From the NCBI GenBank assembly GCA_020216745.1, contig JAIWNQ010000055.1, positions 1 to 10,000 of the forward strand: a DNA stretch of 10,000 nucleotides, in the 5' to 3' direction. The translations under genes were made by a program, and so were the position numbers. The stretch comes from Candidatus Hydrogenedens sp. GTDB lineage: Bacteria > Hydrogenedentota > Hydrogenedentia > Hydrogenedentales > Hydrogenedentaceae. Shown piece by piece: positions 1 to 7,004 of this stretch (position 1 is its first letter; the number at the start of each line of letters is the position of its first letter). The notes beneath the pieces were generated by a model. That model did no database searches and was not told the origin of the DNA. It saw nothing but the letters and a program-made list of their open reading frames with translations.

Positions 1-3000
1 TTATGGTCTTTAGGTTGTTTTTCCAATGCTTTTTCAAAATATGGAATTACCTTTTCCAATTCACCTTTTGCATAAAAAGCCTCCGCAATATTATAGAGTG
101 CATTTATCAAGTCGGGTTTTATAGATAACGACTTTTGATAAAACTCTATTGCTTTATCCATATCACCTGCCAAAAAAGCATGATATCCTAAATTATTATA
201 TGCCAATGGATTTTTATCGTCTATTTCAAGGGCCTTATTATACATTTCTTCAGCCTCTTTCATTCTTCCCATTCTGTCATACAAAACTCCCAAATCATAA
301 GGGATATAAGAATTATCGGGGCTGTTTACCATACCTTTTTGATATAATTCGATAGCCTCCTCAGTATTCCCTCGTTTTTCCGCCAATTGTGCCAAGTTAT
401 AATATGCCAACTCATCGTTAGGTCTTATTTTCAGTGCCTCGTAAAACTTTTTTTCTGCTTCATCCCATTTATTTAACTTTACTAATAAACTTCCCCAATT
501 ATTTAATACCAATGTGAAATCGGGAACAATTTCTAATGCCTTCTTAAAATGTTCAATAGCCTTCTCTGGGTCATCATCTTGTATCAAAATGGCTAATTCC
601 CTATGAGCCCGTGCATCGTTAGGGTTCATTTTTATCGCCTTTTCAAGATAAGTTATTGCCTCTTCTTTGTTTCCCATTCGAGATAATACCTGTCCTATCA
701 TGTAACAAACGTTCTGGAAATCTGGGTTAACATTTAGAGCCAATTTCAATTTTTCCAACGACTTTTCATACTCCCCCTGATTAGCGTAAATAGCCCCCAT
801 TTTAGCAATAACATAGGAAAATTGTGGGTATGCCTCTAATGCTTTCTCATAACAATAAACCGCCTGTTCATAGTCTTTTTTTATCTCCATTATTTCACCC
901 AATTCATTCCATGCTCTGGCATCTCTTACATTTAGTTCCACTGCTTTTCGGAAATATGTTTCTGCTTCATTTAATCGCTCCTGTTTTTTTACCACACAGC
1001 CTAAAAGGTAAATACTATCCTGATATTCAGGATTTAACTCGATGGCTTTTTTAAAGCTATTCTCTGCTTCATTCAAGTTATCTTTGGCAAACAAAATTCT
1101 CCCCAAACGTTCATAGGCATAAGCAAAGTCTGGCTTTGCAGATATTGCCTGTTGATAATAGTCTTCTGCGGTGTCCCATTCACCATCATCCGCAAGAATA
1201 TTTCCCAGTTCGCAAAGTGCCCTTGCATCTTTGGGATTTAATTCTATCGCTTTTACTAAGGTATTTCGTGCTTCTTCAAGTCGCCCCAAATTTCTCAGTT
1301 CCCTTCCAATAAGATAGTAAACATCTTGATATGATGGGTCTGTCTCTAATGCCTTTTTATAAAAAGCCAACGCCTCTTCAGAACGTCCTTGTGATGAAAG
1401 TATTCTACCGTATTTATCTAAAACATAGGTGAAATCAGGAACAATTTTTAGTGCCTTTTCATAGTGGGCAAGTGCTTCTTTCCAATTTCCTTGACGTTCA
1501 AGAATTTCACCTATCTCATTATGTGAACGGGCATCATCTGGATTTAGCTCCAGTGATTTTCTAAAATATTTCTCCGCTTTATCGTCATCTTTTAATGCGA
1601 GATAGGTTTTGCCAAGATAATAGAACATATCTTGATAACTTGGGTCTAAACGAATGCCTTTTTCAAATTGCTCCTTCGCTTCCTTAAAATACCCTGCTTT
1701 ATATAAGTCTTTGCCCAACCGATGGTGCATATAGGGTAAGCTTCTCGGCATATAAATAAGAGTTTGTGCCTCTTCCAACGCTTTCTCTATCTCTCCTCGT
1801 CTCAAATAAGAATCGGCTCGTTGATAATGCCATCTCGCCAAATCTGGCTCAAAAGGAACCCATTTTACAGAGATAAAAATAAAACTTATAAAAAGAACGG
1901 ATAACCAACGAGTCAAAACTAAATAATTTTTATTTTTAATGCATAGCCATAAGAAATAAATGAAGTTTGCACCTATTAAAAGAAATAGAGGTATTACAGG
2001 GACACGTGCTCTCCCATTTACAAAAAACATAAGAAAACTGCCTAAATATGTTGCAATAAATAAATAAATTATGAGTAATAATTCCACAGAGTATGTGCCA
2101 TCAGAGTAAACGAAAAGTTGAGATAGTTTCTTTTTTTTAAATCCAGACTTGATATTGAAAATCAGAAGCATTGTTCCTGTAATAAAGAGACCACCTGCCC
2201 ACGGAAATGTTGGTAGATATTTTAACGGGGGATAATGTTTTATCTCATAATAAACAACTTTATTACATGTAATTTCGATAGGACACCAAAGAAGAATTGC
2301 TTTTTTTAAAACCTGTATTGCGGTCTCCTTAGGATGATTTTTAATATACTCTATTGCCATTTGTGTAAATATTTTTGAAGCATCAGCATGCTTTAAATTT
2401 TTTATTCCCAATTCTTTTCCCAATCCCTTTACCACATTCACATAATCACGTGCAGTCCAGTTTCCTGTTCCCTCCAATTTTTGCAAATATTGATTCCATG
2501 GCGTTGTGCCATCAGCCTCTGGATTGTTGCCGATAAATAAATTTTCACCAAAGTACGTTGAAATAAGAACCCACTCCCCCGATGCCACATAATTTCGAAG
2601 GGTAATTGGTATGATAGGAATAAAAGTAAAGATGAAAAGAGCAATCCACGAAGGAACAAATGCAAAATACTTTCTCTCTTTTAATGTAATCCAAACCATC
2701 CACAAAGCTATAAAAGGACCAAAAGAAAGAATATTTGGCCTCATGGTAGCATAAGCACCAATGACTAAGCCTAATAAGATACACCAGTACCACTTTTTAT
2801 AAATACTCCACCGATATAGGATATAAAATATAAGCACGACAAAAAAGACAAATAATGCGGGGTCATTAACCTCTCCTTCCCAATATACAAACACACCATA
2901 AGTAGCGACTAAAAAACTAAATATTACGCCTACCCATTCATTAAATATCGCTTTACCTAAATAATAGGACAATAAGACTGTCAATATTCCCGCAATAGCG

Positions 3001-3305
3001 TTGATAATTCGGGGAGTCATGTAGCTATCGGAAATAAATCGATATAGGAAACTTAAAAAATAACCATGCCCTGGAGGACGAAAAAAAGGAGTTGTTCGCA
3101 TTTCAGGGTCAGTTACACCTTCAGGAACACTCCAATCACCTGTCAAAATAGCCCGTGCAAAATAATCCTGAACTTCTGGGTCTTGTTGTAATGCTGAATA
3201 ATCAGGTGCATAGCGATAAATCTCATACAAATACCAAACCCTTAGAAATACCGCAAGTAAAAGAATACAAAATAAAACAAACCGAACATTAAAAACCTTG
3301 GTCAT
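1..3305 (-). CDS. GT-C (PMT_2/ArnT-like) membrane glycosyltransferase fused to a long TPR array, C-terminus beyond window
   Basis: A single open frame of 1101 complete codons starts at ATG 3305 and leaves the window still open. Residues 1-480 form a polytopic membrane domain with helices near 8-26, 100-117, 124-140, 150-165, 172-187, 195-208, 218-235, 368-384, 408-428, 434-455 and 464-480. GT-C hallmarks are visible: an acidic first extracytoplasmic loop (QDPEVQDYFARA, D42 and D47), RPPGHGYFLSFLY at 76-88, and the RNYVASGEW...GNNPEADGT segment at 237-266. Known members of this family move sugars from polyprenyl-phosphate carriers onto lipid or protein acceptors outside the membrane; the substrate here is unknown. 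From about residue 489 the protein is tandem 34-residue TPRs, 18 visible, probably a docking scaffold. The start is supported by the immediate hydrophobic segment, but only a weak AAGG lies 12 bp upstream. The gene follows the DUF5989-like microprotein on the same strand by 72 bp. Confidence is high for the architecture and low for the acceptor. Confidence 0.9.
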   Translation of the reverse strand, partial: MTKVFNVRFVLFCILLLAVFLRVWYLYEIYRYAPDYSALQQDPEVQDYFARAILTGDWSVPEGVTDPEMRTTPFFRPPGHGYFLSFLYRFISDSYMTPRIINAIAGILTVLLSYYLGKAIFNEWVGVIFSFLVATYGVFVYWEGEVNDPALFVFFVVLIFYILYRWSIYKKWYWCILLGLVIGAYATMRPNILSFGPFIALWMVWITLKERKYFAFVPSWIALFIFTFIPIIPITLRNYVASGEWVLISTYFGENLFIGNNPEADGTTPWNQYLQKLEGTGNWTARDYVNVVKGLGKELGIKNLKHADASKIFTQMAIEYIKNHPKETAIQVLKKAILLWCPIEITCNKVVYYEIKHYPPLKYLPTFPWAGGLFITGTMLLIFNIKSGFKKKKLSQLFVYSDGTYSVELLLIIYLFIATYLGSFLMFFVNGRARVPVIPLFLLIGANFIYFLWLCIKNKNYLVLTRWLSVLFISFIFISVKWVPFEPDLARWHYQRADSYLRRGEIEKALEEAQTLIYMPRSLPYMHHRLGKDLYKAGYFKEAKEQFEKGIRLDPSYQDMFYYLGKTYLALKDDDKAEKYFRKSLELNPDDARSHNEIGEILERQGNWKEALAHYEKALKIVPDFTYVLDKYGRILSSQGRSEEALAFYKKALETDPSYQDVYYLIGRELRNLGRLEEARNTLVKAIELNPKDARALCELGNILADDGEWDTAEDYYQQAISAKPDFAYAYERLGRILFAKDNLNEAENSFKKAIELNPEYQDSIYLLGCVVKKQERLNEAETYFRKAVELNVRDARAWNELGEIMEIKKDYEQAVYCYEKALEAYPQFSYVIAKMGAIYANQGEYEKSLEKLKLALNVNPDFQNVCYMIGQVLSRMGNKEEAITYLEKAIKMNPNDARAHRELAILIQDDDPEKAIEHFKKALEIVPDFTLVLNNWGSLLVKLNKWDEAEKKFYEALKIRPNDELAYYNLAQLAEKRGNTEEAIELYQKGMVNSPDNSYIPYDLGVLYDRMGRMKEAEEMYNKALEIDDKNPLAYNNLGYHAFLAGDMDKAIEFYQKSLSIKPDLINALYNIAEAFYAKGELEKVIPYFEKALEKQPKDH
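417..1637 (-). repeat. Four tandem copies of a three-TPR (102-residue, 306 bp) supermodule within the glycosyltransferase
   Basis: Within the TPR array, three different TPR types alternate in fixed order. The first begins YQD (YQDMFYYLG, YQDVYYLIG, YQDSIYLLG, FQNVCYMIG). The second begins DAR (DARSHNEIG, DARALCELG, DARAWNELG, DARAHRELA). The third begins with F and an aromatic or hydrophobic stretch (FTYVLDKYG, FAYAYERLG, FSYVIAKMG, FTLVLNNWG). Copies start at 1637, 1331, 1025 and 719, exactly 306 bp apart. They correspond to residues 557-658, 659-760, 761-862 and 863-963. The fourth copy is one residue short in its second TPR (IQDDDP then EKA). Sequence between copies is clearly diverged, so the duplication is old or under selection for periodicity. 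Four more TPRs (964 onward) follow without the pattern, and two precede it. Confidence 0.9.
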
Positions 3306-3377
3306 TGCTTATAATTACCTTAAAACGGAAAAGAACAACCTCTACTTTTATGAAAGAACATGACTTCCCAAAAAAAA

Positions 3378-3530
3378 TTATAATGCATAAATAAACGGGG
3401 AAATCACGCCTGCATTTCCAGCAAATATGAATAATGCAGCCAATAAAAGTAGTGTAATGATAATCGGGGCAAGCCAATATTTCTTACGAACTTTCATAAA
3501 ATCCCAGAATTCTTTAATCAATTCTTTCAT
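3378..3530 (-). CDS. DUF5989-like single-pass membrane microprotein (50 aa)
   Basis: This short gene encodes a 50-residue protein beginning MKELIKEFWDFMKVRKKYWL and ending GVISPFIYAL. It has an amphipathic, basic N-terminal segment (residues 1-18), one membrane helix (about 19-38) and a short tail with an AGNAGVISPFIYAL signature. From memory this matches the DUF5989 family, tiny proteins often found beside SxtJ-like membrane proteins, carbamoyltransferases and cell-surface polysaccharide genes; no function is established that I know of. The start at 3530 is chosen over an in-frame ATG at 3545 because a strong GGAGG lies 8 bp upstream of 3530 and would fall inside the longer version. It lies 57 bp after the ExbB-like gene and 72 bp before the glycosyltransferase. 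It may be an accessory subunit of that enzyme; this is inference from position. Confidence 0.82.
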   Translation of the reverse strand: MKELIKEFWDFMKVRKKYWLAPIIITLLLLAALFIFAGNAGVISPFIYAL

Positions 3531-3538
3531 GAACAATG

Positions 3539-3543
3539 CCTCC
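3539..3543 (-). promoter_or_regulatory. Ribosome binding site (GGAGG) fixing the microprotein start
   Basis: GGAGG on the minus strand sits 8 bp before ATG 3530. It overlaps the alternative in-frame ATG at 3545, so it decides the start and supports this short frame being translated. Confidence 0.7.
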
Positions 3544-3564
3544 ATAAGAGTATTATTAGTTAAT

Positions 3565-3570
3565 ATTATA
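3565..3570 (-). promoter_or_regulatory. Possible -10 element (TATAAT) upstream of the microprotein and glycosyltransferase genes
   Basis: The 57 bp gap between the ExbB-like gene and the microprotein holds a perfect minus-strand TATAAT, about 35 bp ahead of the microprotein start. The bases at the expected -35 distance do not resemble TTGACA, and the region is AT-rich, so a chance match is quite possible. If real, it would let the last two genes be expressed apart from the TonB/ExbB genes. Confidence 0.3.
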
Positions 3571-3587
3571 CAAAAAATAAGTTCTCA

Positions 3588-4202
3588 TTACTGCACTATA
3601 TTCTTTACCCGTGTTAAGAAAGGAATAACTATTTCTTGTAACTCAATGCCAATTTCTTCTACCCTACGTATATACAAATGATAAGCCATCAATGATGGAA
3701 TAGCAATAATAAGTCCCACTACTGTTGTAATTAAGGCTTTGGAAATACCTTGTGCAAGCATTTGAGCATTTCCAAGCCCTCCTACTGTAATTACATTAAA
3801 TATATCAACCATCCCTAAAACAGTTCCCAACAGTCCCAAAAGAGGACTAATCACTGCAATTACCTGCAAGAGTGTTAGCCCCCGCTCAAGATTGGTTATT
3901 TGCGTCCTACCTAAAATATGAATATGTTCAATCAAAACTTCTTTAGGTTCGTTCTTCATGTTTATAATTTCATTAATAAGCGCACCTAATGGCGACGAAG
4001 ACTTTTGAGAAGTTAATCGAATAGTCTCCAAATCCTTTTCTGTATGTACATAAGATAACGACTGAACAAGATGTGAAGGAATAACTTTTAACTTACGCAA
4101 TGCAAAAAACCGTTCACAAATAATAGCCAATGAAAGAATTGAACATAACCCTAAAGGTATCATAACCCATCCACCTTGATACAACATATTCCACCAATTC
4201 AT
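3588..4202 (-). CDS. MotA/TolQ/ExbB-family proton channel protein
   Basis: The 204-residue product has the three-helix ExbB/TolQ plan. TM1 is at about 12-33, followed by the conserved ER (E30-R31). A cytoplasmic loop leads to TM2 at 111-131 with the signature ISPLLGLLGTVLGM (P120, G126, T127). TM3 at 155-177 carries ALITTVVGLIIAIPSL (T159, T160, P169). In known systems this protein pentamer surrounds an ExbD/TolR dimer and uses proton motive force to drive TonB or TolA. Two adjacent ATGs (4205 and 4202) are possible; AAGGAG is 4 bp from the first and 7 bp from the second, so 4202 is preferred. A longer TTG-initiated form from 4235 would overlap the TonB-like gene and lacks support. The gene starts 11 bp after the TonB-like stop, which implies cotranscription. 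No ExbD gene follows. ExbB versus TolQ cannot be settled by eye; the TonB-like neighbour favours ExbB. Confidence 0.93.
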   Translation of the reverse strand: MNWWNMLYQGGWVMIPLGLCSILSLAIICERFFALRKLKVIPSHLVQSLSYVHTEKDLETIRLTSQKSSSPLGALINEIINMKNEPKEVLIEHIHILGRTQITNLERGLTLLQVIAVISPLLGLLGTVLGMVDIFNVITVGGLGNAQMLAQGISKALITTVVGLIIAIPSLMAYHLYIRRVEEIGIELQEIVIPFLTRVKNIVQ

Positions 4203-4209
4203 CATTAAA

Positions 4210-4215
4210 CTCCTT
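4210..4215 (-). promoter_or_regulatory. Ribosome binding site (AAGGAG) of the ExbB-like gene, overlapping the TonB-like stop codon
   Basis: AAGGAG on the minus strand overlaps the TAA stop (4214-4216) of the upstream TonB-like gene and lies 7 bp before ATG 4202. It supports the shorter start and suggests translational coupling of the two genes. Confidence 0.7.
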
Positions 4216-5209
4216 ACATAAAACGGAAAGTCCAACGTATTTGCAAGTTTTTATTCTGATATATATCTGGCACCTGAAATAAAAATGGAGAAAACGGTGA
4301 AGCCTTTTGCAAAGCTTCTTTACAAATTGCCGTATAAAATGGGTCATCAGGTTGCCCGACCACTTCTATTTTAACAATTTTACCTTCTGAATTTATCTCG
4401 CAATCGATAATAACTTCTGTAGATTTTGTTCCTGAATAACGAGTAAGCAAAAAATGAATCCAGTATTGTTCTACCTTCTTTTGAATCTGCCTTAAATAGG
4501 GTGCTAATTGGTCTTGGAGAGCTTCAAAACCAAGGATTCCCTCTTTTTTTACTTGATTATATATTTTACCTTGGGGTTTCTTAGAAAAAGATTTTAATAA
4601 ATCTGATGGATTTTCTGTATCCTCCTGTACTTGTTTGGCAGCTGTTTTATTTTCTGAATCCGTATTTTTCGGTTTAAAGGGACTACTTTTTTCTTCCATC
4701 ACTACCTTAGGACTATCATTATTTCCCCTTAATATTTTTTTTGCTGAAACACCTTTTTTATCTGTTATATTTTCTGACGCTATTGTTTGAGATAAATCTT
4801 TTTTAGGAATTACATTTGCAACTTGCATTTTTTTAGATTCTGAACCTAATGTTTCATAATCCGACTTCTCGTTTAAAAGAGGGCCTGGTTTATCTCCTTG
4901 TTTTACCTCGAGACCTGATGCAACTGTATTTACTTCAGCAATATTTTCTGTATTTTGAGGTTTCTCTTCGGAAGGTTGAGATACTTCCACAAGTTTCTTA
5001 ATTGATTTTTGTTGTTCTTGATTTATAAATTTAACTACAATGGGTTGTGTCTTTTCTGGAAATAATGCGACTTGAGAACGAACAGGAAGTTTCATCAATA
5101 ATGACAAAAAAAGAAAATGCATTGCTATTGAAGTCACAATATAAAAACTCATACGACGTAAGTACAACGATTTTTTATCCACTGGAATTGAAGTAACCCT
5201 TATAATCAT
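4214..5209 (-). CDS. TonB-like energy transducer (N-terminal TM, long charged linker, TonB/TolA C-terminal domain)
   Basis: The 331-residue protein has a short basic cytoplasmic start, one membrane helix at about 21-41, a low-complexity Lys/Glu/Ser/Pro linker (about 65-225) and a folded C-terminal domain at 232-331. The helix keeps the TonB pattern S-x3-H-x6-L (S27, H31, L38), matching the S16, H20 and L27 spacing of E. coli TonB; the fourth position (S31 there) is Pro42 here. The C-terminal part has the TonB/TolA order: APYLRQIQKKVEQYW, then a strand pair STEVIIDCEINSEGKIVKIEVV, helix FYTAICKEALQKASPF, and a final strand QIRWTFRFM. Such proteins span the periplasm and transmit inner-membrane energy to outer-membrane partners. 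The start is ATG 5209, 21 bp after the STN-like gene; no good Shine-Dalgarno sequence is visible. The linker is less proline-rich than classical TonB, so a TolA-like role is possible. Confidence 0.85.
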   Translation of the reverse strand: MIIRVTSIPVDKKSLYLRRMSFYIVTSIAMHFLFLSLLMKLPVRSQVALFPEKTQPIVVKFINQEQQKSIKKLVEVSQPSEEKPQNTENIAEVNTVASGLEVKQGDKPGPLLNEKSDYETLGSESKKMQVANVIPKKDLSQTIASENITDKKGVSAKKILRGNNDSPKVVMEEKSSPFKPKNTDSENKTAAKQVQEDTENPSDLLKSFSKKPQGKIYNQVKKEGILGFEALQDQLAPYLRQIQKKVEQYWIHFLLTRYSGTKSTEVIIDCEINSEGKIVKIEVVGQPDDPFYTAICKEALQKASPFSPFLFQVPDIYQNKNLQIRWTFRFM

Positions 5210-5230
5210 CGAGAGACATTCTTTTTAACT

Positions 5231-6268
5231 TTATTGTCCCGATTTCATAAAAACTATTGTTTCGTCTTTGATAGTATATATATATGTTTTGTCTAACCAT
5301 TGAAATGTAATTAAGTCAAGAGCTGTTTTTAATTTCAGTTTATTTAAATAACACGGATTCACAGGAAGCATCTCTGTACCTGGCATCATTTCTATGGACA
5401 AACCTGTTTGATTGGCAATCACGGATACAACCTTTGATAACGGTTCTGCTCCATAATAAAAAGGTAATGATATTCTATTGTTTAATGTTACTGGCTTAGG
5501 AAGAGAAATAAGGACTTCTTTTTCTAATAAAGGATTTTTGGTTTCATTCTCAAAAGCCTTACAATTTTCCAAATCATTTTTGCGATTATTTAATATAGAA
5601 TAATAAAATATAAAATTATCTGTGGCACAATATTTTAAGTTTTGTGGGACAATTCTGGCACTTTTTAGTATCATTTCTAAGGCAACAGAAAGTGGCAAGT
5701 TAGATATTACAATCTCACCCGACGGCAATTCAGCAATACTATTATCAGCAACAATATTACATCCATAAGTAAAATTAAGACTATTAAAGACATTGAATAA
5801 TTGTGTGCCAGTTCCAAATGCAGCAGATACGATAATTGTGTCGTACTTATTAGGTAACCCTTCCATAGATAGGGCTGTCATATTTTCATAGATAGTTTGT
5901 TCCGCGGGATATAAAAAGAAATAATTGTTACTATTTTGTATAGACATATTTGTAACATTTGCGATTTGTGAAATTAACTCTGGAATTTCCTTTGCAGGTT
6001 TTTCAATTTTTACCCAACGCGTCTCTGAACCATTTAATATAGAAATTGAAATAGGCTGTTCAGTACCTAAACGACGTATAACTACATTTAACAAAGCAGA
6101 CTCTTTTAGTATCTCACTAAGAGATTCATTTAATGTTATTACGTCATCATTTGTTGTGTTATTTATCGGCTTTTCTCTTGCAGATGTAGATTTGCATGAG
6201 AAATAACTTATAATCAAACCTATAAAGATTGTAAATAAAAATAAAGATTTTAATTGTTTCATATTCAT
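5231..6268 (-). CDS. Exported protein with three STN/secretin N-domain-like modules
   Basis: The 345-residue product has a signal-type N-terminus: basic start, hydrophobic 8-20, then SYFSC with Cys25. The cysteine could be lipidated, but the preceding residues are a poor lipobox, so plain secretion is also possible. Three segments resemble the small beta-alpha-beta STN fold that precedes the channel in secretins and some TonB-dependent receptors. They lie at about 48-122 (ending IANVTNMSI...YFFLYP), 154-224 (LFNVFNSLNFTYGCNIV... LPLSVALEMILKSA...FIFYYS) and 273-342 (EPLSKVVSVIANQTGLSIEM... LKTALDLITFQWL...ETIVFM). No secretin or receptor barrel follows, and the protein ends after the third module. 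In known receptors STN binds signalling partners. Being 21 bp upstream of the TonB-like gene, it probably works with it in the periplasm. ATG 6268 is used; ATG 6262 is also possible. Fold assignment is by pattern only. Confidence 0.65.
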   Translation of the reverse strand: MNMKQLKSLFLFTIFIGLIISYFSCKSTSAREKPINNTTNDDVITLNESLSEILKESALLNVVIRRLGTEQPISISILNGSETRWVKIEKPAKEIPELISQIANVTNMSIQNSNNYFFLYPAEQTIYENMTALSMEGLPNKYDTIIVSAAFGTGTQLFNVFNSLNFTYGCNIVADNSIAELPSGEIVISNLPLSVALEMILKSARIVPQNLKYCATDNFIFYYSILNNRKNDLENCKAFENETKNPLLEKEVLISLPKPVTLNNRISLPFYYGAEPLSKVVSVIANQTGLSIEMMPGTEMLPVNPCYLNKLKLKTALDLITFQWLDKTYIYTIKDETIVFMKSGQ

Positions 6269-6369
6269 TTCTGGATTATTTTATAGAACATAAATAGTTT
6301 AATAGAATATCATACAATCATATATCATATAACGAAAAAGAATAAAAAGGCGATACGGTTTTTATATCC
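6269..6369. promoter_or_regulatory. Divergent intergenic region, likely promoters for the STN-TonB-ExbB cluster and the plus-strand orphan
   Basis: This is the only divergent spacer in the window, 101 bp and very AT-rich, so both flanking transcription units should start here. No convincing -35/-10 pair could be picked on either strand. Three copies of ATCATA start at 6309, 6317 and 6324 and could form part of an operator, though such a short AT-rich word can recur by chance. Confidence 0.4.
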
Positions 6370-6972
6370 ATGAATTTATTAATAACATATATGACTATTA
6401 TAAATATAATCAGCGGAGTAGTAACATTTTACGGAGAAATCCCTGAGGATGTTCCCACATTTCTTATTAAAACTTCAAAAGAGCAAACACAATTTTACGG
6501 TGCTATTATTATTCAAAATCAATGGCTCAAAGAATCTACCCTCCCAGAATTAACTGGAAAATCTGTAGAAATTGTTATCGATACTCCATGGGATACACCT
6601 CAAATACATCGACGGGAAATGGGACATCGTATTGAAATATCCTATGAGGCTCCTGTATTACGAAGAAAACGTTTAGAAGAAGGCTGGAGAAAAAATGGGT
6701 ATACCCTAATTGATACAAAAAATGGTAAAAAGGTGATTAAAAACTCACTATATCAACAAGCACTTCAAGCAATAGAAATGGCTCATAATATTTATAACAC
6801 AACCCTTCCGCCACACCTCTTACAAGAACCCACTCACTCCGAAATAGAAACAGAGGTGCAAAATACGACACTATTAAAAATTTGGGGACTACATATATTT
6901 ATAATAACTATAGGAATTATTTGCTTATCTTTGATTATCTGGAAGTATTTTTTAACAGAATCAGAAATTTAA
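6370..6972 (+). CDS. Uncharacterised protein with N-terminal hydrophobic segment and C-terminal membrane anchor
   Basis: I do not recognise this 200-residue protein. Residues 1-20 are hydrophobic and could act as a signal peptide or first membrane helix. A soluble stretch (21-168) includes an acidic-proline start (GEIPEDVP), a beta-like segment (QFYGAIIIQN, then GKSVEIVIDTPWD) and a strongly basic patch LRRKRLEEGWRKNGY at 97-111. Residues 171-195 form a clear membrane helix ending in a short tail. If the N-terminus is a signal peptide, the middle domain would face the periplasm, tethered at its C-terminus. It is the only plus-strand gene, divergent from the STN-TonB-ExbB cluster and convergent with the cyclase gene, 32 bp away. 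No clear Shine-Dalgarno sequence precedes ATG 6370; a second in-frame ATG lies at 6391. The charge pattern and coherent end-to-end architecture support a real gene, and no long competing frame lies opposite. Confidence 0.75.
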   Translation: MNLLITYMTIINIISGVVTFYGEIPEDVPTFLIKTSKEQTQFYGAIIIQNQWLKESTLPELTGKSVEIVIDTPWDTPQIHRREMGHRIEISYEAPVLRRKRLEEGWRKNGYTLIDTKNGKKVIKNSLYQQALQAIEMAHNIYNTTLPPHLLQEPTHSEIETEVQNTTLLKIWGLHIFIITIGIICLSLIIWKYFLTESEI

Positions 6973-7004
6973 GTTATTAAATACTGATATCTTAAAAATT
7001 AGAG

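Noticed and set aside
417..1637. The 306 bp periodicity as a mobile element, CRISPR-like array or recent tandem duplication
   Set aside because: It is in frame, protein-level and well diverged between copies; it is explained by the three-TPR supermodule.
2438..2793. Two minus-strand open frames of 75 and 82 codons
   Set aside because: Both are out-of-frame readings of the glycosyltransferase membrane domain; hydrophobic content there is expected from the real gene.
3289..3477. A 62-codon minus-strand open frame bridging the microprotein and glycosyltransferase
   Set aside because: It overlaps both genes in another frame, including the DUF5989-like coding sequence, and its Cys/Ile/Phe-rich translation looks random.
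4203..4235. Longer ExbB-like start at TTG 4235 or the ATG at 4205
   Set aside because: The TTG form overlaps the TonB-like gene and lacks a ribosome site. ATG 4205 is only 4 bp from AAGGAG, so 4202 was preferred, though 4205 cannot be excluded.
5925..6206. A 93-codon plus-strand open frame
   Set aside because: It is antisense to the STN-like gene with no ribosome site and no recognisable features.
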